From Osmia lignaria lignaria (lineage: Eukaryota > Arthropoda > Insecta > Hymenoptera > Megachilidae): DNA of 64,000 nucleotides. The position numbers and the translations under genes are program-made. The notes below the pieces were generated by a model. That model saw only the letters and a list, made by a program, of their open reading frames with translations. It was not told the DNA's origin and did no database searches. Location: the NCBI RefSeq assembly GCF_051020975.1, contig NW_027478166.1:9425501-9489500 (forward strand), read 5' to 3'. Below are positions 52,101 through 63,940 of this stretch, in pieces (position 1 is the first letter of the stretch; each line of letters begins with the position of its first letter).

Positions 52101-55100
52101 AAACACCGTGGCCCCTTTCTTTGAGATAACTCTGCACTAGTGCGAGCCGCAAATGCCACTTCCAGCTTAGCTGTGCAGAAGAAGAACAACAAGAAGAAGA
52201 AATATCTCGAAATATGTCCGTCAGGCCCCTTCCCTTGAGATAAATCTGCAAATATCTCGGAAACGAAGAGAGCTATGGCAAAATCTTAAGAGACCTTTTT
52301 TGTAGAGAATTAACTTTCCTACTTTTTATGTTCTATGATATTTTTTGATCAGATGCGTAGTTCTCGAGATATATCAAGATATTTAAAAGTTCCGAAGCCG
52401 CACCAACATAATAGAGATACAGAAACACCGTGGCCCCTTTCTTTGAGATAACTCTGCACTATTGCGAGCTGCAAATGCCACTTCCAGCTTAGCTGTGCAG
52501 AGGAAGAACAACAAGAAGATGAAATATCTCGAAATATGTCCGTCAGGCCAGTTCCTTTGAGCTGAATCTGCAAATATCTCGGAAACGAAGCGATCTATGG
52601 CAAAATGTTAAGAGACTTTATTTGTAGAGAATTAAGTTTCCTACTTTTTACGTTCTATGATATTTTTTGATCAGATGCGTAGTTCTCGAGATATATCAAG
52701 ATATTTTAAAGTTCCGAAGCAGCACCAACATAATAGAGATACAGAAACACCGTGGCCCCTTTCTTTGAGATAACTCTGCACTATTGCGAGCTGGAAATGC
52801 CACTTCCAGTTTAGCTGTGCAGAAGAAGAACAACAAGAAGAAGAAATATCTCGAAATATGTCCGTCAGGCCCCTTCCCTTGAGATAAATCTGCAAATATC
52901 TCGGAAACGAAGCGAGCTATGGCAAAATGTTGAGAGACCTTTTTTGTAGAGAATTAAGTTCCCTACTTTTTATGTTCTATGATATTTTTTGATCAGATGC
53001 GTAGATCTCGAGATATATCAAGATATTTAAAAGTTCCGAAGCCGCACCAACATAATAGAGATACAGAAACACCGTGGCCCCTTTCTTTGAGATAACTCTG
53101 CACTATTGCGAGCTGCAAATGCCACTTCCAGCTTAGCTGTGCAGAAGAAGAACAACAAGAAGAAGAAATATCTCGAAATATGTCCGTCAGGCCCCTTCCC
53201 TTGAGATATATCTGCAAATATCTCGGAAACGAAGCGAGCTATGGCAAAATGTTAAGAGACCTTTTTTGTAGAGAATTAAGTTTCCTACTTTTTATGTTCT
53301 ATGATATTTTTTGATCAGATGCGTAGTTCTCGAGATGTATCAAGATATTTAAAAGTTCCGAAGCCGCACCAACATAATAGAGATACAGAAACACCGTGGC
53401 CCCTTTCTCTGAGATAACTCTGCGCTATTGCGAGCTGGAAATGCCACTTCCAGTTTAGCTGTGCAGAAGAAGAACAACAAGAAGAAGAAATATCTCGAAA
53501 TATGTCCGTCAGGCCCCTTCCCTTGAGATATATCTGCAAATATCTCGGAAACGAAACGAGCTATGGCAAAATGTTAAGAGACCTTTTTTGTAGAGAATTA
53601 TGTTTCCTACAATTTATGTTCTATGATATTTTTTGATCAGAAGCGTAGTTTTCGAGATATATCGAGATATTTAAAAGTTCCGAAGCCGCACCAACATAAT
53701 AGAGATACAGAAACACCGTGGCCCCTTTCTTTGAGATAACTCTGCACTATTGCGAGCTGCAAATGCCACTTCCAGCTTAGCTGTGCAGAAGAAGAACAAC
53801 AAGAAGAAGAAATATCTCGAAATATGTCCGTCAGGCCCCTTCCCTTGAGATAAATCTGCAAATATCTCGGAAACGAAGCGAGCTATGGCAAAATGTTAAG
53901 AGACCTTTTTTGTAGAGATTTAAGTTTCCTACTTTTTATGTTCTATGATATTTTTTGATCAGATGCGTAGTTCTCGAGATATATCAAGATATTTAAAAGT
54001 TCCGAAGCCGCACCAACATAATAGAGATACAGAAACACCGTGGCCCCTTTCTTTGAGATAACTCTGCATTATTGCGAGCTGCAAATGCCACTTCCAGCTT
54101 AGCTGTGCAGAAGAAGAACAACAAGAAGAAGAAATATCTCGAAATATGTCCGTCAGGCCCCATCCCTTGAGATAAATCTGCAAATATCTCGGCAACGAAG
54201 CGAGCTATGGCAAAATGTTAAGAGACCTTTCTTGTAGAGAATTAAGTTTCCTACTTTTTATGTTCTATGATATTTTTTGATCAGATGCGTAGTTCTCGAG
54301 ATATATCAAGATATTTAAAAGTTCCGAAGCCGCACCAACATAATAGAGATACAGAAACACCGTGGCCCCTTTCTTTGAGATAACTCTGCACTATTGCGAG
54401 CTGCAAATGCCACTTCCAGCTTAGCTGTGCAGAAGAAGAACAACAAGAAGAAGAAATATCTCGAAATATGTCCGTCAGGCCCCTTCCCTTGAGATACATC
54501 TGCAAATATCTCGGAAACGAAGCGATCTATGGCAAAATGTTAAGAGACTTTATTTGTAGAGAATTAAGTTTCCTACTTTTTACGTTCTATGATATTCTTT
54601 GATCAGATGCGTAGTTCTCGAGATATATCAAGATATTTAAAAGTTCCGAAGCCGCACCAACATAATAGAGATACAGAAACACCGTGGCCCCTTTCTTTGA
54701 GATAACTCTGCACTATTGCGAGCTGCAAATGCCACTTCCAGCTTAGCTGTGCAGAAGAAGAACAACAAGAAGAAGAAATATCTCGAAATATGTCCGTCAG
54801 GCCCCATCCCTTGAGATAAATCTGCAAATATCTCGGAAACGAAGCGAGCTATGGCAAAATGTTAAGAGACCTTTCTTGTAGAGAATTAAGTTTCCTACTT
54901 TTTATGTTCTATGATATTTTTTGATCAGATGCGTAGTTCTCGAGATATATCAAGATATTTAAAAGTTCCGAAGCCGCACCAACATAATAGAGATACAGAA
55001 ACACCGTGGCCCCTTTCTTTGAGATAACTCTGCACTATTGCGAGCTGCAAATGCCACTTCCAGCTTAGCTGTGCAGAAGAAGAACAACAAGAAGAAGAAA

Positions 55101-56212
55101 TATCTCGAAATATGTCTGTCAGGCCCCTTCCCTTGAGATAAATCTGCAAATATCTCGGAAACGAAGCGAGCTATGGCAAAATGTTAAGAGACTTTATTTG
55201 TAGAGAATTAAGCTTCCTACTTTTTACGTTCTATGATATTTTTTGATCAGATGCGTAGTTCTCGAGATATATCAAGATATTTAAAAGTTCCGAAGCCGCA
55301 CCAACATAATAGAGATACAGAAACACCGTGGCCCCTTTCTTTGAGATAACTCTGCACTATTGCGAGCTGGAAATGCCACTTCCAGTTTAGCTGTGCAGAA
55401 GAAGAACAACAAGAAGAAGAAACAACTCGAAATATGTCCGTCAGGCCCCTTCCCTTGAGATAAATCTGCAAATATCTCGGAAACGAAGCGAGCTATGGCA
55501 AAATGTTGAGAGACCTTTTTTGTAGAGAATTAAGTTTCCTACTTATTATGTTCTATGATATTTTTTGATCAGATCCGTAGTTCTCGAGATATATCAAGAT
55601 ATTTAAAAGTTCCGAAGCCGCACCAACATAATAGAGATACAGAAACACCGTGGCCCCTTTCTTTGAGATAACTCTGCACTATTGCTAGCTGCAAATGCCA
55701 CTTCCAGCTTAGCTGTGCAGAGGAAGAACAACAAGAAGAAGAAATATCTCGAAATATGTCCGTCAGGCCAGTTCCTTTGAGCTGAATCTGCAAATATCTC
55801 GGAAACGAAGCGAGCTATGGCAAAATGTTAAGAGCAGTTTTTTGTAGAGAATTATGTTTCCTACAATTTATGTTCTATGATATTTTTTGATCAGAAGCGT
55901 AGTTTTCGAGATATATCGAGATATTTAAAAGTTCCGAAGCCGCACCAACATAATAGAGATACAGAAACACCGTGGCCCCTTTCTTTGAGATAACTCTGCA
56001 CTAGTGCGAGCCGCAAATGCCACTTCCAGCTTAGCTGTGCAGAAGAAGAACAACAAGAAGAAGAAATATCTCGAAATATGTCCGTCAAGCCCCTTCCCTT
56101 GAGATAAATCTGCAAATATCTCGGAAACGAAGCGAGCTATGGCAAAATGTTAAGAGACCTTTTTTGTAGAGAATTAAGTTTCCTACTTTTTATGTTCTAT
56201 GATATTTTTTGA
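49129..56212. repeat. Right HOR, copy 2 (22 monomers, 7084 bp)
   Basis: Same order as copy 1, but the nested 4-mer is present three times, adding exactly 1288 bp. All the later tagged units follow in order: 53315, 53959, 54281, 54603, 54925, 55247, 55569 and 55891. The match to copies 1 and 3 appears almost perfect; the private differences I noticed include CTATCATATT at 50405 and ATGTTCTATG instead of ATGCTCTATG at 52331. Confidence 0.93.
49451..53314. repeat. Nested 4-mer, three copies of 1288 bp (in right HOR copy 2)
   Basis: Units begin at 49451, 50739 and 52027, each four monomers long with the same tags as at 43655. Three copies here against two in the flanking HOR copies is direct evidence of a copy-number change of the inner unit within the outer one. 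Confidence 0.93.
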
Positions 56213-59200
56213 TCAGATGCGTAGTTCTCGAGATATATCAAGATATTTAAAAGTTCCGAAGTCGCACCAACATAATAGAGATACAGAAACACCGTGGCCC
56301 CTTTCTTTGAGATAACTCTGCACTATTCCGTGCTGCAAATGCCACTTCCAGCTTAGCTGTGCAGAGGAAGAACAACAAGAAGAAGAAATATCTCGAAATA
56401 TGTCCGTCAGGCCAGTTCCTTTGAGCTGAATCTGCAAATATCTCGGAAACGAAGCGAGCTATGGCAAAATGTTAAGAGACGTTTTTTGTAGAGAATTATG
56501 TTTCCTACAATTTATGGTCTATGATATTTTTTGATCAGAAGCGTAGTTTTCGAGATATATCGAGATATTTAAAAGTTCCGAAGGCGCACCATCATAATAG
56601 AGATACAGAAACACCGTGGCCCCTTTCTTTGAGATAACTCTGCACTAGTGCGAGCCGCAAATGCCACTTCCAGCTTAGCTGTGCAGAAGAAGAACAACAA
56701 GAAGAAGAAATATCTCGAAATATGTCCGTCAGGCCCCTTCCCTTGAGATAAATCTGCAAATATCTCGGAAACGAAGAGAGCTATGGCAAAATCTTAAGAG
56801 ACCTTTTTTGTAGAGAATTAACTTTCCTACTTTTTATGCTCTATGATATTTTTTGATCAGATGCGTAGTTCTCGAGATATATCAAGATATTTAAAAGTTC
56901 CGAAGCCGCACCAACATAATAGAGATACAGAAACACCGTGGCCCCTTTCTTTGAGATAACTCTGCACTATTGCGAGCTGCAAATGCCACTTCCAGCTTAG
57001 CTGTGCAGAGGAAGAACAACAAGAAGATGAAATATCTCGAAATATGTCCGTCAGGCCAGTTCCTTTGAGCTGAATCTGCAAATATCTCGGAAACGAAGCG
57101 ATCTATGGCAAAATGTTAAGAGACTTTATTTGTAGAGAATTAAGTTTCCTACTTTTTACGTTCTATGATATTTTTTGATCAGATGCGTAGTTCTCGAGAT
57201 ATATCAAGATATTTTAAAGTTCCGAAGCAGCACCAACATAATAGAGATACAGAAACACCGTGGCCCCTTTCTTTGAGATAACTCTGCACTATTGCGAGCT
57301 GGAAATGCCACTTCCAGTTTAGCTGTGCAGAAGAAGAACAACAAGAAGAAGAAATATCTCGAAATATGTCCGTCAGGCCCCTTCCCTTGAGATAAATCTG
57401 CAAATATCTCGGAAACGAAGCGAGCTATGGCAAAATGTTGAGAGACCTTTTTTGTAGAGAATTAAGTTCCCTACTTTTTATGTTCTATGATATTTTTTGA
57501 TCAGATGCGTAGATCTCGAGATATATCAAGATATTTAAAAGTTCCGAAGCCGCACCAACATAATAGAGATACAGAAACACCGTGGCCCCTTTCTTTGAGA
57601 TAACTCTGCACTATTGCGAGCTGCAAATGCCACTTCCAGCTTAGCTGTGCAGAAGAAGAACAACAAGAAGAAGAAATATCTCGAAATATGTCCGTCAGGC
57701 CCCTTCCCTTGAGATATATCTGCAAATATCTCGGAAACGAAGCGAGCTATGGCAAAATGTTAAGAGACCTTTTTTGTAGAGAATTATGTTTCCTACAATT
57801 TATGGTCTATGATATTTTTTGATCAGAAGCGTAGTTTTCGAGATATATCGAGATATTTAAAAGTTCCGAAGGCGCACCATCATAATAGAGATACAGAAAC
57901 ACCGTGGCCCCTTTCTTTGAGATAACTCTGCACTAGTGCGAGCCGCAAATGCCACTTCCAGCTTAGCTGTGCAGAAGAAGAACAACAAGAAGAAGAAATA
58001 TCTCGAAATATGTCCGTCAGGCCCCTTCCCTTGAGATAAATCTGCAAATATCTCGGAAACGAAGAGAGCTATGGCAAAATCTTAAGAGACCTTTTTTGTA
58101 GAGAATTAACTTTCCTACTTTTTATGCTCTATGATATTTTTTGATCAGATGCGTAGTTCTCGAGATATATCAAGATATTTAAAAGTTCCGAAGCCGCACC
58201 AACATAATAGAGATACAGAAACACCGTGGCCCCTTTCTTTGAGATAACTCTGCACTATTGCGAGCTGCAAATGCCACTTCCAGCTTAGCTGTGCAGAGGA
58301 AGAACAACAAGAAGATGAAATATCTCGAAATATGTCCGTCAGGCCAGTTCCTTTGAGCTGAATCTGCAAATATCTCGGAAACGAAGCGATCTATGGCAAA
58401 ATGTTAAGAGACTTTATTTGTAGAGAATTAAGTTTCCTACTTTTTACGTTCTATGATATTTTTTGATCAGATGCGTAGTTCTCGAGATATATCAAGATAT
58501 TTTAAAGTTCCGAAGCAGCACCAACATAATAGAGATACAGAAACACCGTGGCCCCTTTCTTTGAGATAACTCTGCACTATTGCGAGCTGGAAATGCCACT
58601 TCCAGTTTAGCTGTGCAGAAGAAGAACAACAAGAAGAAGAAATATCTCGAAATATGTCCGTCAGGCCCCTTCCCTTGAGATAAATCTGCAAATATCTCGG
58701 AAACGAAGCGAGCTATGGCAAAATGTTGAGAGACCTTTTTTGTAGAGAATTAAGTTCCCTACTTTTTATGTTCTATGATATTTTTTGATCAGATGCGTAG
58801 ATCTCGAGATATATCAAGATATTTAAAAGTTCCGAAGCCGCACCAACATAATAGAGATACAGAAACACCGTGGCCCCTTTCTTTGAGATAACTCTGCACT
58901 ATTGCGAGCTGCAAATGCCACTTCCAGCTTAGCTGTGCAGAAGAAGAACAACAAGAAGAAGAAATATCTCGAAATATGTCCGTCAGGCCCCTTCCCTTGA
59001 GATATATCTGCAAATATCTCGGAAACGAAGCGAGCTATGGCAAAATGTTAAGAGACCTTTTTTGTAGAGAATTAAGTTTCCTACTTTTTATGTTCTATGA
59101 TATTTTTTGATCAGATGCGTAGTTCTCGAGATGTATCAAGATATTTAAAAGTTCCGAAGCCGCACCAACATAATAGAGATACAGAAACACCGTGGCCCCT

Positions 59201-61400
59201 TTCTCTGAGATAACTCTGCGCTATTGCGAGCTGGAAATGCCACTTCCAGTTTAGCTGTGCAGAAGAAGAACAACAAGAAGAAGAAATATCTCGAAATATG
59301 TCCGTCAGGCCCCTTCCCTTGAGATATATCTGCAAATATCTCGGAAACGAAACGAGCTATGGCAAAATGTTAAGAGACCTTTTTTGTAGAGAATTATGTT
59401 TCCTACAATTTATGTTCTATGATATTTTTTGATCAGAAGCGTAGTTTTCGAGATATATCGAGATATTTAAAAGTTCCGAAGCCGCACCAACATAATAGAG
59501 ATACAGAAACACCGTGGCCCCTTTCTTTGAGATAACTCTGCACTATTGCGAGCTGCAAATGCCACTTCCAGCTTAGCTGTGCAGAAGAAGAACAACAAGA
59601 AGAAGAAATATCTCGAAATATGTCCGTCAGGCCCCTTCCCTTGAGATAAATCTGCAAATATCTCGGAAACGAAGCGAGCTATGGCAAAATGTTAAGAGAC
59701 CTTTTTTGTAGAGATTTAAGTTTCCTACTTTTTATGTTCTATGATATTTTTTGATCAGATGCGTAGTTCTCGAGATATATCAAGATATTTAAAAGTTCCG
59801 AAGCCGCACCAACATAATAGAGATACAGAAACACCGTGGCCCCTTTCTTTGAGATAACTCTGCATTATTGCGAGCTGCAAATGCCACTTCCAGCTTAGCT
59901 GTGCAGAAGAAGAACAACAAGAAGAAGAAATATCTCGAAATATGTCCGTCAGGCCCCATCCCTTGAGATAAATCTGCAAATATCTCGGCAACGAAGCGAG
60001 CTATGGCAAAATGTTAAGAGACCTTTCTTGTAGAGAATTAAGTTTCCTACTTTTTATGTTCTATGATATTTTTTGATCAGATGCGTAGTTCTCGAGATAT
60101 ATCAAGATATTTAAAAGTTCCGAAGCCGCACCAACATAATAGAGATACAGAAACACCGTGGCCCCTTTCTTTGAGATAACTCTGCACTATTGCGAGCTGC
60201 AAATGCCACTTCCAGCTTAGCTGTGCAGAAGAAGAACAACAAGAAGAAGAAATATCTCGAAATATGTCCGTCAGGCCCCTTCCCTTGAGATACATCTGCA
60301 AATATCTCGGAAACGAAGCGATCTATGGCAAAATGTTAAGAGACTTTATTTGTAGAGAATTAAGTTTCCTACTTTTTACGTTCTATGATATTCTTTGATC
60401 AGATGCGTAGTTCTCGAGATATATCAAGATATTTAAAAGTTCCGAAGCCGCACCAACATAATAGAGATACAGAAACACCGTGGCCCCTTTCTTTGAGATA
60501 ACTCTGCACTATTGCGAGCTGCAAATGCCACTTCCAGCTTAGCTGTGCAGAAGAAGAACAACAAGAAGAAGAAATATCTCGAAATATGTCCGTCAGGCCC
60601 CATCCCTTGAGATAAATCTGCAAATATCTCGGAAACGAAGCGAGCTATGGCAAAATGTTAAGAGACCTTTCTTGTAGAGAATTAAGTTTCCTACTTTTTA
60701 TGTTCTATGATATTTTTTGATCAGATGCGTAGTTCTCGAGATATATCAAGATATTTAAAAGTTCCGAAGCCGCACCAACATAATAGAGATACAGAAACAC
60801 CGTGGCCCCTTTCTTTGAGATAACTCTGCACTATTGCGAGCTGCAAATGCCACTTCCAGCTTAGCTGTGCAGAAGAAGAACAACAAGAAGAAGAAATATC
60901 TCGAAATATGTCTGTCAGGCCCCTTCCCTTGAGATAAATCTGCAAATATCTCGGAAACGAAGCGAGCTATGGCAAAATGTTAAGAGACTTTATTTGTAGA
61001 GAATTAAGCTTCCTACTTTTTACGTTCTATGATATTTTTTGATCAGATGCGTAGTTCTCGAGATATATCAAGATATTTAAAAGTTCCGAAGCCGCACCAA
61101 CATAATAGAGATACAGAAACACCGTGGCCCCTTTCTTTGAGATAACTCTGCACTATTGCGAGCTGGAAATGCCACTTCCAGTTTAGCTGTGCAGAAGAAG
61201 AACAACAAGAAGAAGAAACAACTCGAAATATGTCCGTCAGGCCCCTTCCCTTGAGATAAATCTGCAAATATCTCGGAAACGAAGCGAGCTATGGCAAAAT
61301 GTTGAGAGACCTTTTTTGTAGAGAATTAAGTTTCCTACTTATTATGTTCTATGATATTTTTTGATCAGATCCGTAGTTCTCGAGATATATCAAGATATTT
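56213..61400. repeat. Right HOR, copy 3 (16 monomers plus start of 17th, then interrupted)
   Basis: Lies 12880 bp (40 monomers) right of copy 1 and matches it through all tagged units to 61043. The next unit begins as expected (TCAGATCCGTAG at 61365, as at 48485 and 55569) but from about 61395 reads ATTTTACAGTTCCG and continues with a different monomer type. The copy is therefore cut inside a monomer. Confidence 0.9.
56535..59110. repeat. Nested 4-mer, two copies of 1288 bp (in right HOR copy 3)
   Basis: Units begin at 56535 and 57823 with the same four-monomer order and tags as at 43655 and 49451, back to the two-copy state. Confidence 0.92.
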
Positions 61401-63701
61401 TACAGTTCCGAAGCCGCACCAACATAATAGAGATACAGAAACACCGTGGCCCCTTTCTTTGAGATAACTCTGCACTATTGCGAGCTGGAAATGCCACTTC
61501 CAGTTTAGCTGTGCAGAAGAAGAACAACAAGAAGAAGAAATATCTCGAAATATGTCCGTCAGGCCCCTTCCCTTGAGATAAATCTGCAAATATCTCGGAA
61601 ACGAAGCGAGCTATGGCAAAATGTTGAGAGACATTTTTTGTAGAGAATTAAGTTTTCTACTTTTTATGTTCTATGATATTTTTTGATCAGATGCGTAGAT
61701 CTCGAGATATATCAAGATATTTAAAAGTTCCGAAGCCGCACCAACATAATAGAGATACAGAAACACCGTGGCCCCTTTCTTTGAGATAACACTGCACTAT
61801 TGCGAGCTGCAAATGCCACTTCCAGCTTAGCTGTGCAGAAGAAGAACAACAAGAAGAAGAAATATCTCGAAATATGTCCGTCAGGCCCCTTCCCTTGAGA
61901 TAAATCTGCAAATATCTCGGAAACGAAGCGAGCTATGGCAAAATGTTAAGAGACCTTTCTTGTAGAGAATTAAGTTTCCTACTTTTTAAGGTCTATGATA
62001 TTTTTTGATCAGATGCGTAGTTCTCGAGATATATCAAGATATTTAAAATTTCCGAAGCCGCACCAACATAATAGAGATACAGAAACACCGTGGCCCCTTT
62101 CTTTGAGATAACTCTGCACTATTGCGAGCTGCAAATGCCACTTCCAGCTTAGCTGTGCAGAAGAAGAACAACAAGAAGAAGAAATATCTCGAAATATGTC
62201 CGTCAGGCCCCTTCCCTTGAGATAAATCTGCAAATATCTCGGAAACGAAGCGAGCTATGGCAAAATGTTAAGAGACCTTTTTTGTAGAGAATTAAGTTTC
62301 CTACTTTTTATGTTCTATGATATTTTTTGATCAGATGCGTAGTTCTCGAGATATATCAAGATATTTAAAAGTTCCGAAGCCGCACCAACATCATAGAGAT
62401 ACAGAAACACCGTGGCCCCTTTCTTTGAGATAACTCTGCACTATTGCGAGCTGCAAATGCCACTTCCAGCTTAGCTGTGCAGAAGAAGAACAACAAGAAG
62501 AAGAAATATCTCGAAATATGTCCGTCAGGCTCCTTCCCTTGAGATAAATCTGCAAATATCTCGGAAACGAAGCGAGCTATGGCAAAATGTTAAGAGACTT
62601 TATTTGTAGAGAATTAAGTTTCCTACTTTTTATGTTCTATGATATTTTTTGATGAGATGCGTAGTTCTCGAGATATATCAAGATATTTAAAAGTTCCGAA
62701 GCCGCACCAACATAATAGAGATACAGAAACACCGTGGCCCCTTTCTTTGAGATAACTCTGCACTAGTGCGAGCCGCAAATGCCACTTCCAGCTTAGCTGT
62801 GGAGAAGAAGAACAACAAGAAGAAGAAATATCTCGAAATATGTCCGTCAGGCCCCTTCCCTCGAGATACATCTGCAAATATCTCGGAAACGAAGCAGGCT
62901 ATGGCAAAATGTTAAGAGACTTTATTTGTAGAGAATTAAGTTTCCTACTCTTTATGTTCTATGATTTTTTTTGATGAGATGCGTAGTTCTCCAGATATAT
63001 CAAGATATTTAAAAGTTCCGAAGCCGCACCAACATAATAGAGATACCGAAACACCGTGGCCCCTTTCTTTGAGATAACTCTGCACTAGTGCGAGCCGCAA
63101 ATGCCACTTCCAGCTTAGCTGTGCAGAAGAAGAACAACAAGAAGAAGAAATATCTCGAAATATGTCCGTCAGGCCCCTTCCCTTGAGATATATCTGCAAA
63201 TATCTCGGAAACGAAACGAGCTATGGCAAAATCTTAAGAGACCTTTTTTGTAGAGAATTAAGTTTCCTACTTTTTATGTTCTATGATATTTTTTGATCAG
63301 ATGCGTAGTTCTCGAGATATATCAAGATATTTTAAAGTTCCGAAGCCGCACCAACATAATAGAGATACAGAAACACCGTGGCCCCTTTCTTTGAGATAAT
63401 TCTGCACTATTGCGAGCTGCAAATGCCACTTCCAGCTTAGCTGTGCAGAAGAAGAACAACAAGAAGAAGAAATATCTCGAAATATGTCCGTCAGGCCCCA
63501 TCCCTTGAGATAAATCTGCAAATATCTCGGAAACGAAGCGAGCTATGGCAAAATGTTAAGAGACCTTTCTTGTAGAGAATTAAGTTTCCTACTTTTTATG
63601 TTCTATGATATTTTTTGATCAGATGCGTAGTTCTCGAGATATATCAAGATATTTAAAAGTTCCGAAGCCGCACCAACATAATAGAGATACAGAAACACCG
63701 T

Positions 63702-63728
63702 GGCCCCTTTCTTTGAGATAACTCTGCA
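63702..63728 (+). repeat. Internal 27-bp segment, first copy (representative monomer)
   Basis: Runs from GGCCCC through TTGAGATAACTCTGCA. It pairs with 63816-63842, 114 bp downstream in the same monomer; in the common monomer form 24 of the 27 bases agree. GCGAGCT follows 5 bases after this copy and 17 bases after the other. The pair is present in essentially every monomer. Confidence 0.85.
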
Positions 63729-63815
63729 CTATTGCGAGCTGCAAATGCCACTTCCAGCTTAGCTGTGCAGAAGAAGAACAACAAGAAGAAGAAATATCTC
63801 GAAATATGTCCGTCA

Positions 63816-63842
63816 GGCCCCTCCCCTTGAGATAAATCTGCA
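63816..63842 (+). repeat. Internal 27-bp segment, second copy (representative monomer)
   Basis: Runs from GGCCCC through TTGAGATAAATCTGCA; this particular monomer has one extra private change (CTCCCC for CTTCCC). A diverged form, with GTTCCTTTGAGCTGAATC, replaces it in a subset of monomers (for example 8766, 14881 and 37412). It is the more variable of the two copies. Confidence 0.83.
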
Positions 63843-63940
63843 AATATCTCGGAAACGAAGCGAGCTATGGCAAAATGTTAAGAGACCTTTCTTGTAGAGA
63901 ATTAAGTTTCCTACTTTTTATGTTCTATGATATTTTTTGA

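Larger units (their letters stand above)
61401..63940. repeat. Right-end monomers outside the 18-mer HOR
   Basis: After the break at about 61400, about eight monomers follow without an obvious higher-order period. The units at 62653 and 62975 share TTTGATGAGATGCG, which I saw nowhere else, and the CACTAGTGCGAGCCGC block on a type A background. The units at 63297 and 63619 and the following junction share the AGACCTTTCTTG tail seen at 47140 and 47790. All remain in the 322-bp phase. Confidence 0.82.
63619..63940. repeat. Representative type A monomer (322 bp) showing internal architecture
   Basis: Chosen as a clean example. In order it contains: TCAGATGCG; CTCGAG at 63633-63638, overlapping the inverted octamer CGAGATAT at 63635-63642; CCGAAGCCGCACC; a first 27-bp segment at 63702-63728; GCGAGCT at 63734-63740; a purine-rich GAAGAAGAACAACAAGAAG tract near 63770-63793; octamer ATATCTCG at 63794-63801; the second 27-bp segment at 63816-63842; octamer ATATCTCG at 63844-63851; GCGAGCT at 63860-63866; and a T-rich 3' part with TTTCCTAC and TATTTTTTGA. 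My count is 128 G+C in 322 bases (39.8%). Since 322 is not divisible by 3, a reading frame shifts at each unit, which argues against a repeat-encoded protein. Confidence 0.93.

Noticed and set aside
199..63843. Hundreds of minus-strand frames of 62-100 codons with almost the same product, once per monomer
   Set aside because: They recur with the repeat phase, mostly start at TTG rather than ATG, end at every monomer junction, and are interrupted in about 20 monomers. 322 is not a multiple of 3, so no frame can run on. They are a by-product of the satellite sequence, not a gene family.
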